DNA of 64,000 nt from Oxytricha trifallax (Eukaryota; Ciliophora; Spirotrichea; Sporadotrichida; Oxytrichidae): positions 1 to 64,000 of the forward strand of contig ARYC01001231.1 of assembly GCA_000711775.1 (NCBI GenBank), read 5' to 3'. Positions within the stretch are counted from its first letter, which is position 1; each line of letters opens with the position of its first letter. The notes below the pieces were generated by a model, which saw only the letters and a program-made list of their open reading frames with translations, did no database searches and was not told the DNA's origin. Positions 13,081 through 26,900 of this stretch are shown piece after piece. A program made the position numbers and the translations under genes.

Positions 13081-15660
13081 AAGAGAGTAATTCCTTGGAT
13101 TTAAATATATTTATTTATTATAAATTTAAATTATATCCCAATAAAAACACAGGATTAAATTTTTGCTTCAAAATACGATATTGAGAAATGACTAAATAGT
13201 TGAGAAGAAAAAAATAAATATTTTTATAAAAAATCAAGCTTAAAAACAATTATAATTTTAATTCTTATTTTCATTTTTTAACTTATTTTTATATGACTCT
13301 CTCTAAATTTCATAAAGTTACATCTTAACTGCAAAAATTACTTTTTATAAAAATTATCTTTTATAAAATTTAATACAATCTATATTATATTAAGTCAACT
13401 ATTATATAGAAAATTTGGGACATAATCAAATTGATGAAATAAAATTAATAATTTTTTTTAATATTCGGATCATATAATGCATTATTCAAAAATTTACAAT
13501 ATTATGCTTTTTGCAATAAGTAATTAATTGCAGCTAATTTTTACTTTGTATAAAATGTCTTATTTTTCACTTATTAAATACAGGATAGATTGACATAATT
13601 TTGGTAATAAAATAATCTACATGCTAAAATGAAACTTAAATTTTCTGAATGACGCTTTTAAGAAAACATAGCTCTTATTAAAAACAATAAATAATATTAT
13701 ACTGTCCAAAAATTGCCAAAATAATCTTGTTTGGACAAAACTTCTTGTCTTAATTTGATTAAAAGTTTACTCATTTGATTTCTATCAACTTAATATATAC
13801 CTTTTTCTACTATATAAGTAAATTAAAGTCAAATTGAATTCCTTTTCTTTATTAATAAAAAATATGCAATAATTTGAAAGTGATTACCTAGATTTTATTG
13901 AAAATTTCCCATATAACATAACGCTCTTTGTAGTAATAGTAGTAAACAATATGATGTGAATACAAATAATGAGAATGCTTTAATACAATTTGTGATATCT
14001 TATTATCATAATGAACACATTCACTCATTATAATACAGTTTATCTAATAATTATTGAATATAAAAATATGAAAATATTAAGTTAAGATTTTAAATGAAAT
14101 TAAATAAATTTTTTATTGTATCTCATTCTTATATTAACGGTATAAATCCAAAATGGAGATTTATTTATAAAATTTTGCGAGGGTAAGATTTCTTAACCTG
14201 TACATTTAAATGTAAATTTCTAAGATTAATATAGATAAATTTCTAGTATTAATTTTATCATTAATTAGTTGTTTAGTTTAAAGGTAGTTTTCTAATGAAT
14301 TCCTAATTATTCTCGAAACTAAACATGAAAGATAAATTCCCAAAAATACTATAATAATTACAATTTAAAAAAATTATAAAAATCTGCTTTCATTGCTATT
14401 AAATATAATAAATATTCTAAGAAATTATAAATAAATTGAATAAAGTATAATTGAGATTTTTATTCATTTATGATTGAATAATAATAATATAAAAGGTTAT
14501 AATAATACGAATAAAAGTGTAGATATCTCATCCTAACGATCAAAGCTGAGATTTGAATTTTCATCAGATTCTTCGTTAGTATGATTATTTTTTGAAGAAC
14601 CTTTTGGATTTTTCTTTTTGGATATAGTTTAGATATCAGAAAGAAACACATTATCAATTACGCTAGAATAGAAAACACCCCTATAAAGTGTTTATTTTTT
14701 TCTCAATATTGGAATACTAATTTAATATTCCAAAATGGATTCTCAAAAATTCATAAAGTTGCTAGATAATAAATTTTTGTATCAATCTTTATATAATGCT
14801 TAAAGTATTTTAGATATTATTTTCTCTCGAAAATTCCGACTGAACATAAGCGTGATTGAATTTACCTAACATGTCACTTACACCCTGACACTCATTAATA
14901 TAATGATCATTAATAAATGAAATACATTGCAGTGTTTTTTTAATTCATATTTAAAATATTTCCCAATCTTTTGTATTTTATCGATAGTGAGTGGCAAATA
15001 TCTATTTCTATACTGAGATGTCTCAAAAGTTAAATTGTTCTATGATTGATATAAAAATTAAAGTGTTCACAGCACTTTATTTTTTGGAGTTTTCTATAAA
15101 TACATTTGAAAGAAATTGTTAAATAAAAGTACTTTTATGATCATCTTTTTTGTATAAGATAATCTTCCATAACCAAAAAATAGCTTATTCATTCTCCTAA
15201 TCTTAAATGTACAAGAATCTAATATTCAATCTATGTAAACAATATATTTTTTTGACTTTTTAAGTATGATTAAGAAATATTTCCACAAGTAAATTTCATT
15301 TAAAATTTAAATATTAATTAAAAATTAATTAAGATTTAGAGTTTTTTGGGGTTGACAAATAAAAGTACTGCCATAATTTAATATTTAATTAATTTAATTT
15401 ATAAATTTATTTTACGATGGATTTTTCATTATGAAGAAATTTTTTAAAAATATAATTTTTAATTTTAAATAATTTTTTTATTAAACTTTATTTTTATTTC
15501 ATATATTCCTAAAGACTAATTTATTTGAAATTTTAAATACTTTCCTAAAAACATTTAAAAAAAACTCAATTGAAAAATAAGTTTGTAAAATTTATCAACA
15601 TTTCAACTTTTATATAAACCTTATTACTTCTGAATTAAAAAAAATACTTATTATTTATAT
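13081..15660. other. AT-rich spacer, no gene seen
   Basis: Long AT-rich tract between the unknown minus-strand pieces and the 3' end of MMS19. Open frames here are Lys/Asn/Ile-rich and look like chance. Nothing recognisable. Confidence 0.55.
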
Positions 15661-18600
15661 TCACATATTCATCCATTCATTTATACAATTTCTAGCGAAT
15701 TTTCTGACAGCTCTCTTAGGGTCGTCTAAAAGTGACTAAGCTTTTCTTAGAATAGGCTCTCTAAATTTGGATAGTTTATATTAAGAAACTTCAGTAAGTG
15801 TGTTCAAACTTTCTATTTTAAATTGTAGTGACATATCTGGCTAGATTGATTCAATTATGAAATTTACGAATGAAATATATTTAAATATAGATAAAAATAG
15901 CTTCAATCTCTTTATAGAAAAAAATTGAATAATTTCAATGATTTTTTTGAAGAATGAGTCTAGATACTGCGAACCATTAAGTTTATTATCTTCATCTTGT
16001 AACGTCCTCTTAAACAATTGAATGGCAGTAATTTTGATTTCAAATCCACAGCTGTTTAATTTCAAAGCTTCGACTGCAATTGGTAGCAACTCTTATATTT
16101 TGTCTTGAAGCTGTTAAAGCTGTAAAATTTTACAAGTTTGCATTATGAGCTATATTCCGAACGATTTAGTCTCCTCTTTATGATATAATTCCAAGCAAGT
16201 TTGATAGATAGTGCTAAAAAGTCTCTAAGGGTATAGTTTATACACCTAAAAGCCTTTTTCCTTTGTGTACTTATCTAAGTGTGACTTCGTAATAGTCTGG
16301 TCATAGTACTTAACAATTTCAGGGAGATTCTCTTGAGACTTTATTAAAGCTTTAAGCATGTTGTAACCTAGAGTATCACCTCTTACAATAAGTGCAGCAA
16401 CGATTTATAGCTAGAGAAGCATGTGTACGTTTGTTTAATTTTGAGGTCGAATAAACATTGAAAGGAAACTTTCATCAAGCTTCTTCTCAGATTTTAAGAT
16501 TATAAGGAAGATTATTTTGGAAAACTGTTTCAAGGTTTATGAATCTTGAGGGGTCATTAAGAATTATTTTAACTCCTACCTTGATACAATTTCATTCATA
16601 TTGATTTTTCTCTTTCTTAAAATGCTCTTAATTAATCCCAGATAGTAGCATCCACTCTGCATCTAACCGTGAACACTTAAAAGTTTCAACAAAGTTTGAG
16701 TAATCTGACTATCATCTAACTTCATTAAAAGTAAGTTCGTAAAGTCTATTACAATCTTAAAGTTTTACTGTGAGCTATCAAATGAATGCTGTAGCATTCT
16801 GTTTAAGCTTTATGATATCACTTATTAATATTCTGATGTTTATTCTTTATCACTAGACTTAAAATTCGAAACAGCTAACTTGAGGTTTTGATAAAGTTCT
16901 TAATAATTTTATTCAGACATAAAATCTTGTAAATTATTGTTTATAATTTCAAGACTCAGTCTTGCAATTTGATAGTCATCAAGTAAAGTACCTAGAAGTT
17001 GATATATTGATTTCTGATTAAGACCCTAAATTGATTTCGATTAGTAAATTTAACTAATAATTGGACCAAAGCTTTGATTAACAATATCTCTGCATTATTA
17101 ATTAGCTTTCTTTATTACTTGTAACTATTCGATTATAATACCATTTAAACTTTACTGCTGGGATGTTTGGTTTTCGCTTTACAGTATGATATCTCTAAGT
17201 TTCATGATATATTTGCTAAATTTATTAGACTAACTTGTCTCTAATCCACCATCCATATCAACATCATTTTACTGTAAATTTTATTGATTAGTGGTGATAT
17301 TGGATATTTCTGAGAAATTCTTAAACTTTGTTAGAGATGCGAGGAGCTTCAGGCCTTTTTCAAATAAAACAGGCTAGACTTTTATCAAATCGAAGCTTTA
17401 ATCTACCAAGTGAAGTATCTGAAATTTGATACTTAAAATGCTCAATATTTAAAATTATCATAATAACTTTGATTTTATAATTAAAAATGATACTCTCATC
17501 AGTGATAAACTTTTAAGCTGATTCTTTAATTGACTGTCCACTAATCTTATCAAACAAATTGATCATTATTTATATGTATGCGGATATTCTGGGAATTGAT
17601 TGAGCACTGCCATTTGATAAGAAAGACTCTTGCTCTGCTTTCAAAGTTACCAGAATCTATAGAAAATGGTTATGATACTTATAATGCAAATTGAAAGGAG
17701 GTTAAAATTATATACTACTATTTTTTCAATATTACTTACATGATTTTTCAAGAATTAATTTAGAATTACTTCTTGAAGTTCGTTGCTCTAAACAGCTATA
17801 TTCTATAAGAAAATGTAAAATATGGGATTATTTAGTTACTGAAATAAGGGCACTAGATAGGAAAGCGTTGATTGATTCATATATAAATTATAATCTTGAT
17901 TTTTAGAGGTTAATCATTTTAAAATGAAGAATTTAATTTAAAATTATAACTTATTCTGGACTCTCATCGATGTAATTCAAACACTTCTTTATGACATCCT
18001 CGAAATCTTAAGCAATGTGACTTAAAGTTATCTAATTTAAATTTATATAATTTAGTAGCTAATAAAATTTTTTTTTAGTATTTAATTGAGTATTTGAATA
18101 TATAACATTACTTTTTAAATTTATCCCCTTATTGGTATTTTCATGAATAGTCTTAAGAATTGCGCAAATACTTTATGAGGCGAGTTCCTGCATCTCCTCA
18201 TCGTAACTGTTAAAGTACTCATTCATAGTCTGATTCAACGCCACTGTTAAGTGATTTTGGTATTTGCTACTTTAACTTTTATCTTAGCTGTGATCAACAA
18301 AATTTACTCGAAAAATGCATTCAATAAAGTCAATTTTTAAAAAAATTTACAGTTAAATCATTTGAATATCATATACTATTATATTAATTTTAGAGTGAAA
18401 AATGAGGTACTTTATTTATATAATGACTTTATAATTAATTGATCATAAGATTCAATCATTTTCTTAAGAAGTACGAAGCACTCTTGCTTAGTGTCCACCT
18501 AAGGGGAATTGAGTTTATCCAAGATAAAGGGGAAGGAATATCTCTGGAAAAGTGGAGTGGCAGTGAAACACCTATTCAGCTTCTCTTTTATAACAATTTT

Positions 18601-19944
18601 AGAAATCAAAAAAATCAAAACACATAGAGTACTAGACTATAATTTATGTCTAATAAGCATTTAATATTTAATTATAGGAGTTCAGGAGAAATCTTATACT
18701 TGTCATCTTTGGGAGGCTCAAAATTTATTGGGAAATAGCATGAAACCTTATCAAATAGCTCATCGATAAAGGGTTCTATTAATTTCAGGTTCTCCTAATT
18801 GGTGACATTCAATAAACACTCAATAATGGAAGATTTATATTATATGTAAAACATATAATTTATTGGCTGCATAATTTCTGAGAATGAAATAGATCAAGTC
18901 ATAAGTGATTACTAAATTCCTGGGATCCTTTTCTACATCTATGCCGTTTAGCACAGCTGAAACATAGAGAGTAGGTTCAATCTGATCAAGCAACAAACTC
19001 TTATTTAAGATGAAAGTTTGGTATATGCGAAATACCGCATGTCTCGTCTTAAATTTATACAATACTAAGTTATATTATTACAATTGATATTTTATACTAT
19101 GATTTTTTCAAATAATTTTAATGTTTAAAGTCTTGTAATTGTAAGCAGGAACATGGAAATTAGGAGTAGAACATTACTTCAGAATATTTGTGATCAATTC
19201 TTTTGTAAGAATAATTAAGTTATTTAAAAACAAATTTCTTAATAGAAATTATGATATCATTTCATCAAAAGTTAAAGAAAATTTATCCCTCAGTACAGTA
19301 AATTTAAAAACTCTTTTTAACAATAAAAATATTTAGAATGAACTCTTGGAGATTTCTATTATTCTAGTAGTTAATTGATAGTATATGCAAAAACTCAGCT
19401 ATAATTTGAACTGAGAAGAGGGCACAATATACATCCCTCAGTTTCTCCAAAGATAGCTAAATAATGGTTATTAGTAATGCTGAGTTTTCAGTAATTTGTT
19501 GAGGAGGTTTGTCCAAAATTATGCTCATATAATAAAATCAAAAATAATTAATTTCTAAAAATAATACCATCTATGATGATGAATAATTCAATTTTTTCAT
19601 TCTATTTAAATTTGAGTATAATAACTTAAAAAGGTGAAATATACAAATGACAAAGAGAATAATTATTAATTATAAGTTGGTGCAAATCTTTGAGTGACTT
19701 AACTCGCATCTCCTACTATTGAGACTTAAGACCCTCTTTGATATAACTCATCTGCTAAACTTAATTACTTAAGTCTCCAATTATATAGTAAAATAAGGAA
19801 TTATCTTTGTAAAAATTACATTTTCTATGTTTAGTTGAGGTCTTAAACTAAATTAATTGGGTTTGTGGAGGTATTTAACTCTTGTGAGGTTTTCTATGGT
19901 GAATCGCTTATTTCACTCTCGTTCTTCATTATTTGGTCCATCAT
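15661..19944 (-). CDS. MMS19: MMS19 homologue (HEAT-repeat Fe-S targeting factor), interrupted by IESs
   Basis: MMS19 is the HEAT-repeat adaptor of the cytosolic iron-sulfur assembly targeting complex, delivering Fe-S clusters to DNA repair and replication enzymes and historically linked to nucleotide excision repair and TFIIH. The start is the first of two tandem ATGs (19,944); the N-terminus is Ser/Gln-rich. Family hallmarks follow in normal order: GIDVEKDPRNLVITYDLIYF (about 18,950-18,890), SCYFPINFEPPKDDKYKISP (about 18,750-18,690) and CFSATPLFQRYSFPFILDKL (about 18,585-18,525). The C-terminal HEAT repeats end in LDDPKRAVRKFARN near 15,735-15,695, with stop TGA at 15,663-15,661. AT-rich gaps (for example around 19,560-19,670, 18,330-18,430 and 17,880-18,120) are IESs or introns. 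Segment order is linear, unlike its divergent neighbour CLU. Confidence 0.85.
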
Positions 19945-20942
19945 ATTATTGTCATTTTATTAATTATTTTAATAATATATATATATTGGGATTAAATTTA
20001 ATTAAAAAACTCAATTAAAACACTAAAAAACATTTATTTAATTTATTAAGCAATATTAAGATAGGTAAAATATATAAGTTTTATAATTAAATGGATCAAT
20101 AAGTTTTATTATTATACAGTACTTTTATACTCCTTCATTTTCTAGTTTTTATCCCAATCAATTAATAATTGCATAGTAAACTGGGTTTATCTAATATAAT
20201 TAATATGAATAATATTTGACATTATTAATTATGTAAATGCTATTAACAAAATATTGTAATACCCTAAACCTTATTTTCTTTAATTGGAGAGATTCATATA
20301 TGAAATTAAATTGAATTATAGTACTGCTCTTAGTAATGAATGCAATAATAAGAATACTAATAATTAACTCTACGGCTATAAATTAATTACATTTTATATA
20401 TTAAACAATCACAAAAGATAATAGCTATTTATTAACAATATGGAAAACAAACAAGACACCCAAAATAACACATAATCTAAGGATTGTAATTACATAACTG
20501 CTATATTATTTAATAAAATTTAGTAAATAAATGTTAATTACAATTGAAAATATCGAGATTAAGAAACTTTTGTTTAAAAAAAATTATGGGGGGGGTAAAT
20601 GATTAAGGATTAAATTCATTATTAAATAATGAAATTTTAATTAGATTTTTTTGTATTAGGTGAATAAATATTAGGAGATAATTTTTTGAATTTGACTATC
20701 GTAGATTTGAACTAAAGAGAGATTTAACTCAAGGTAATAAAGGAACAAAAATATAAACTTATCCTCGCGTTTATGAGCGAATTGTGTTTAAATTTGAACA
20801 AGCGCTTATTCTTTTAGCTTTATTGATATTCTTGATATTAAAATTTTAGGAAAGCAATATTAAAATGCGATTTAGATTTATTGTGTTGAGGGAAAGTATA
20901 TTTGAGAATTTAGCCCTAATTTAAAATTTGTATGGTTTATAG
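19945..20942. other. Intergenic region between divergent MMS19 and CLU
   Basis: AT-rich DNA between two divergently oriented genes. One small candidate coding piece begins with ATG at 20,440 (MENKQDTQNNTQSKD) and could be the true first MDS of CLU, but no pointer linking it to 20,943 was confirmed. Other readable stretches (about 20,700-20,840) are not recognisable. Confidence 0.4.
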
Positions 20943-23900
20943 ATGGTTCAGTATGAGATGGTATTGGAATTAAGAGAATTCTTAAACGAGCATGTTTATA
21001 CGTGCTTCTACACCCATTATTGTTTCGAACATCAAGGCAAGCGTCTAAACGATTATACCGAGTTAGCAGAGCTTAACTTTACTTTTATAATTCTCTCATT
21101 TTTTCTGTCAATTTCCAAGTAACCTTTTCTATTCAATTTTTAACCTTGAAGAAGACAACAAGATATACATGAAAGCAGGTAAAACTTAAATTAAATGACT
21201 TAATTTTGTAACAAACATTCGTTGTATAGATAAATACGATGAGAAAGCTGCCAGATAACACATTAGAAGAGTAAAAGATATTTTGAATAGCCCCCCAGTG
21301 CTATCAGCTCAAACTGAAGCTGGCTTGAATGCAGTTGGCATTAATCAATAATTGGCAGACAAAGCTCATAGTGATTAATATTGCAATTTTATTAATTGAT
21401 ATTTAATAATTAATTTAACTATATCATTCAAAATTTAGTTTTTATTCACTATAGCAAGAACTCAATTTATATAAACTAAAAAAAATAATTTGGATTAACT
21501 CATAAATGAATATCTGGAGTATATCCATTTTTAATAGTTTACATTGTATGTTAAAATTTAATGAATTTTAATTTTTTAAATGAGGAAGGTGCTGCTCAAG
21601 TAGAGGGGCAACAAACCCCCAAATAATCCTTGAACCCATATGAAGAGAAATTGAATAATAATATATTTTTGTCTATATTATATGCTAATTCATGTTTATA
21701 TTTTTAAACTGAGAAATTGAAGAAGAGTTACGAAGATTTCATGGCAATCATAGAGAAGGAATCAAAGAAGGAAATTCCACTCCCAGAAAAGAACGGTCAG
21801 CACTTGCTTAAAGATCTTTTTAAGAACCCAATTGAGAAAGAAATGAATAAAGTACAGCATATTAAGTGCGTTGAAAACATTCAATTCTCAGTTTAATTTA
21901 ATCAATAAATTAAAGTAGTGGAAAATATTCCCAAATTAAAGATAAAATTGTCATTTTTTTTAATTCTTAGAGATTATTACTAAATTTATGTATATATTAA
22001 GCGAGTATAATTAAAATGGGGAGACTGTTAAAATAAAATCAAAAAAGAGATCAAATTAAATTATGATCATCTCAGTACACAAGAGTAGAAATCAAACAGT
22101 CACTATTTTGAATAAAGTTTGAATATATCCTTACTTAAATTTAATTAACTATTCAACTAACTAAAAATGGAATTTTTCTTTTTTTATCAACTTTTCTGAT
22201 TTTTTCTATTTCTTGTTCATCGATCAAGTAGATGCTGTAGTGATCTTTAGAATTTTTCATAATTTTCATAGATATCTTCAGGGTATCTTCAGGGTATCTT
22301 CAGGATATCTTCCTCAAAAAAATTAAAGTGTGGAGAGTGTGGAGAGTATGGTGAGTGTGGAGGCCAGCATCACCAACAATAATATAAATATCTCTAATAA
22401 TCTCAAAATCAAGCATTATTATGAGTCTGGGATTTTTTCTACAACATCTTGTTTTTCTAAAATTCTTAGATGTAATAACTAATGTTGAAGATGGTGAAGA
22501 AGATGATGTTGATGAAAACAAATAAAAAATCAGTGATCTAAAATTTTGAAATTCTCTAGAATTTCAACCAGACTCATAATAATGCTTGATTTTGAGATTA
22601 TTAGAGATATTTATACTATTGTTGGTGATGCTGGCCTCCACACTCACCATACTCTCCTCACTCTCCACACTTTAATTATTTTGAGGAAGATATCCTGAAG
22701 ATACCCTGAAGATATCTATGAAAATTATGAAAAATTCTAAAGATCCCTACAGCATCTACTTGATCGATGAACAAGAAATAGAAAAAATCAGAAAAGTTGA
22801 TAAAAAAAGAAAAATTCCATTTTTAGTTAGTTGAATAGTTAATTAAATTTAAGTAAGGATATATTCAAACTTTATTCAAAATAGTGACTGTTTGATCTCT
22901 ACTCTTGTGTACTGAGATGATCATAATTTAATTTGATCTCTTTTTTGATTTTATTTTAACAGTCTCCCCATTTTAATTATACTCGCTTAATAGTTTTCAA
23001 CCCAGTGCCAGCTTATCGCAGATTAGTTGGAGATTTGTTCTACTTGGTAGTAAAAACCCTTGATCATGGCGATGTAGGCATTACTTGCTGTGTGAATGGA
23101 TTTTATAGAAATGATAATATTGAAAAATCATAATTCCAACCTAACCCCTCAACAAAATCAAACCCTATTCATAACATTAGAATGTTTTAATATTTCCATA
23201 TTGTATTAGAGTGTTGAATGATGTCACTTTGTTAATTTAGGAATTTAATTTAAATATGATACAACATTCCAAATTTCTAAGTTACTTTGGTTGGATGTAT
23301 TCACTAAATTTCTCAATCTTTTGGCAAGAATCTTACATAAAATTTATTAAACCCACTATTTTTACTGATTCAATTTTGAATACTGAGCCATACTTTTTGA
23401 CTCAACCTCCCCTTCCAGTTCATTTTATAGAAATATATATTAATTTAGTTTTTTGAGAGGATAAATTAAACCTGTAAAGAATGACTTTGAAGCAAGACGA
23501 GTCAGCTTCAACTTTAGTACCACTTTATTATAATTATAAACTCATATAAAACAAATTTAAGCTTTAAAGTTGTAAGAAAATTAAAATAAATGAACTTTAT
23601 TAAGTTAAATTTTATTTACTAAATTTATGCTTAAATTAGAAAAATAATTTTGAAATATAAATATATTTGGAAATAATAATTTTTACGAAAAAGTAATAAT
23701 GATAAATAAATTTATTAATTATTATATTCTCTGTATTTATTTAATTTAAATTAAATTTAATTCTTTCTTTTTTTATCATAATAAAGATTTGCATTGTAAA
23801 TTTATTGATTCTCCAAGGAAAGTTTAGTTCAAAGAATCTAAAGAGATAGAGCAATCTAAAAAGTTTACAATGATTTCTATACATTTATATATATATTAAT

Positions 23901-26900
23901 ATACTAATCTCAAATACATATTATATTAAACTTTATAATAAATAAATATTTATATTACAGTCAAGGGTGCTTAGGCTATTGTTAACGGAAACTTAATGCC
24001 CCTAAACCCCAACGAGACTGAGAAGCAATAGGTATTCGTGTACAACTACATTTTCTTCAGTTATGCAATTGACTTGATTGATTCCTTCAGAGATTTGACT
24101 AGCACTGAAAACAACCCCAGTTTCACCCAAGCAAACCATGATATTTTGCGAAATATTGAATGGATTTTAATTAAATCATAGTTAACTTTTTTAATTATAT
24201 ATAATTACTATAGTAATTTCTTTATATAATTTTATGATATCATGGGATTGAGATAACTACAGATTATCGATGTTGAAGGCTTACATCTACTGGCTACTTG
24301 CCTTGTCAACTACAGAGGTCAAATATATAAGTTAAAAGTATTCACTTAAATTAAATTGTACATGAACTAAATTTATATATTTTTTAACAATTTGACTCAA
24401 TTTAAAGTATTTCAATGATTTGAGTATGGATCAGTTGATGAGAATAAGACTATCTATATGAAAATAAATATTATTCCAAAATATTTACCACATTATTTCA
24501 AAAAAGAATTTAATTTAATAATAAAATAAGTTAATACTTAGAAGAATAAATGTTATAAATATTATTGAGTACAATAAAGCACTTGAAGAAGAAAAATCTA
24601 AAGAAGCATATTATTTTCTATTTTTATTTATGAATATTAAGAAATTAAAGGAATTCGACAGGTTAATCACTTTTATTTACATTATTCTATACTTTGCTTA
24701 ATTAAAATTAACTAACATCCTATTCAATAGAATTTGATGTAAAATGATAGAAATTATTCGTAAATAAGTTAATGAAGGAAGCACCAAAGTTCACTTTCAA
24801 CACAAATGTGTTCAAGAACGTGAAATTCGCTCACTCAGAGGAAGAAATCAAGTTAGATGAACAATTAGTAGAAGAACTAGCTAAGTTCCTATATACATCT
24901 ATCTTATACGATAAATTTATAATAATTTCCCAAATATATTATATAATATATATATTGAAAAAATGATAAAAAAATATATAAAATATTCTATATCTCTCCC
25001 TCATGCTTAGAGCAAGCATTCCACTCACATGGTATCAACATGAGATACTTGGGAGCAGTTGCCGAATCAATTAAAGACAAGGAACTAAATCACTTAAAGA
25101 CACTCATTGAGAGAGAAATCGTCTTCAGATCTGCCAAGCATATTTTCAATGAAATTAAGGGGAGTTATTATAAATATAATTGTTTTTTACATGATATTAA
25201 TCATCAACAAAACTTTTTATAAGAATGAGCTCAGATACCTACCTATCATCAACTATCAGCCACTTGTTCAACGTCCTCTTGGCTCCATTCACTCTCTTAG
25301 ACAACTTGAATGATGGTAAATTAGTATTCGAAGATCATACTATTCATAAAATCTAACATTATTTGATGAATTTATGCCATTTATAATATAATTAGTTATA
25401 TTTATTATTTTATTATTCAAAACCAAATCAGACCATCGCCTCAAGCATCACAATCAAAAACAGATAAAGCTGATGAATAAGAGCAAGAAGAAGATAAGAC
25501 TTAAGCTTAAGATGCTGATGCCAAATAATCAATGTCTAAGACTGAAAAGAAAAAGCTTAAGAAGAAGCAAAAACCAAGTTAATTATAGCATTGCTAAGAT
25601 AAAATCAAGATATATATATATATAAATAGTGGAATATACTTCATTAACTTACTGTATAATATATCTAAATTCTAGAGAATATAGTATTACATATATTACA
25701 TAATAAGGAAGGTTCTCAACCAGCAGACAAGAAAACAGTGAAGAGTGATTCAATTTAAATAAATATAGTTAGGGTTTAATATTTTCCGAGTGAAATGCTC
25801 TTCAAATAAAACTTAGAACTATAAAACTTCTCAATCGATGAACTTTTCAAGTTGATCATATTAATAAAGTGATTTTATAGAAGCCATCTGAGTTATATGA
25901 GAGAATTAGATATGTTGCTCTAAAGAGATTCAATTGAGGAAAATTGGCATATTTAAGAATGAATATGCTAACTATAAATTGTCATTATTAAGAGATCATA
26001 AACTCTTTAAAAGCAATTACTTAGGATAAAGTTCACATTAAAGTTTTAAGCCATAATTACAGAGATTACATTTTGGATAACGATGTCAACACACTACTTA
26101 ATAAACTGTCTTAATAAATCAACAATGAAAATATCAGATAAGCTCAATTACAATAATTATCATATAAGCATTATTGAAATGATAAAATTAATTATTATTT
26201 TTTCATTATAATTGGCATTTGAAAGAAGAAAGTTTAACAACAGTAAGCTTAATTGACTGCAGATCAATTAACAAATAATTATTCTTAAAGTTACTCTTTG
26301 AAAATAATATGAAAGTATGGTTAGTGACATTGCTGAGATTTACCCAGTTCTTAAACATTTAGAACTCTAAAATAACGATGTAAGAAAGGGTGTATTAAAT
26401 TAACTAGAATTTAACTGTAAGTTTTTCAAGCTAAATAAGCCTACAAAGATGGAATCTTTGAAAAATTGAATAAAATTATCAACACTTAATAATGATAATC
26501 TTTACTCATAAGTAATCAACTCACTATTGTAAATCACTGGTCCCATGAACAAAGACGTCGCATAATGCATCTCCAAATTGGCAAGCATCCAATTCAAATT
26601 TGGTGATTTCCTTTAAGCCATCGAACTTCAAACTAAAATAAAATCATTCAAATATATTTACACAAATGACCACCCATAGACAGCCTACAGCTATTCAAAC
26701 TTAGCTTTATATCATCATACATGTGGCTACTTCAGCAAAAAATTCAAATATTTTATTAAATGATTATAATCATTGTATTAGAGCTTTGAACATCCTCAAG
26801 ATTACTAGTCATTAATAAATTTCCAATAAAATAGTCATTATCAAGATTTTGAGCATTTCTAAGCTGCCATTGTTGTAATAATAGATTGAAAGTCTCTATA

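Noticed and set aside
22300..22521. 73-residue minus-strand ORF in the palindrome
   Set aside because: It arises from the inverted repeat and internal short repeats; no family match and the same bases read similarly from the other arm.
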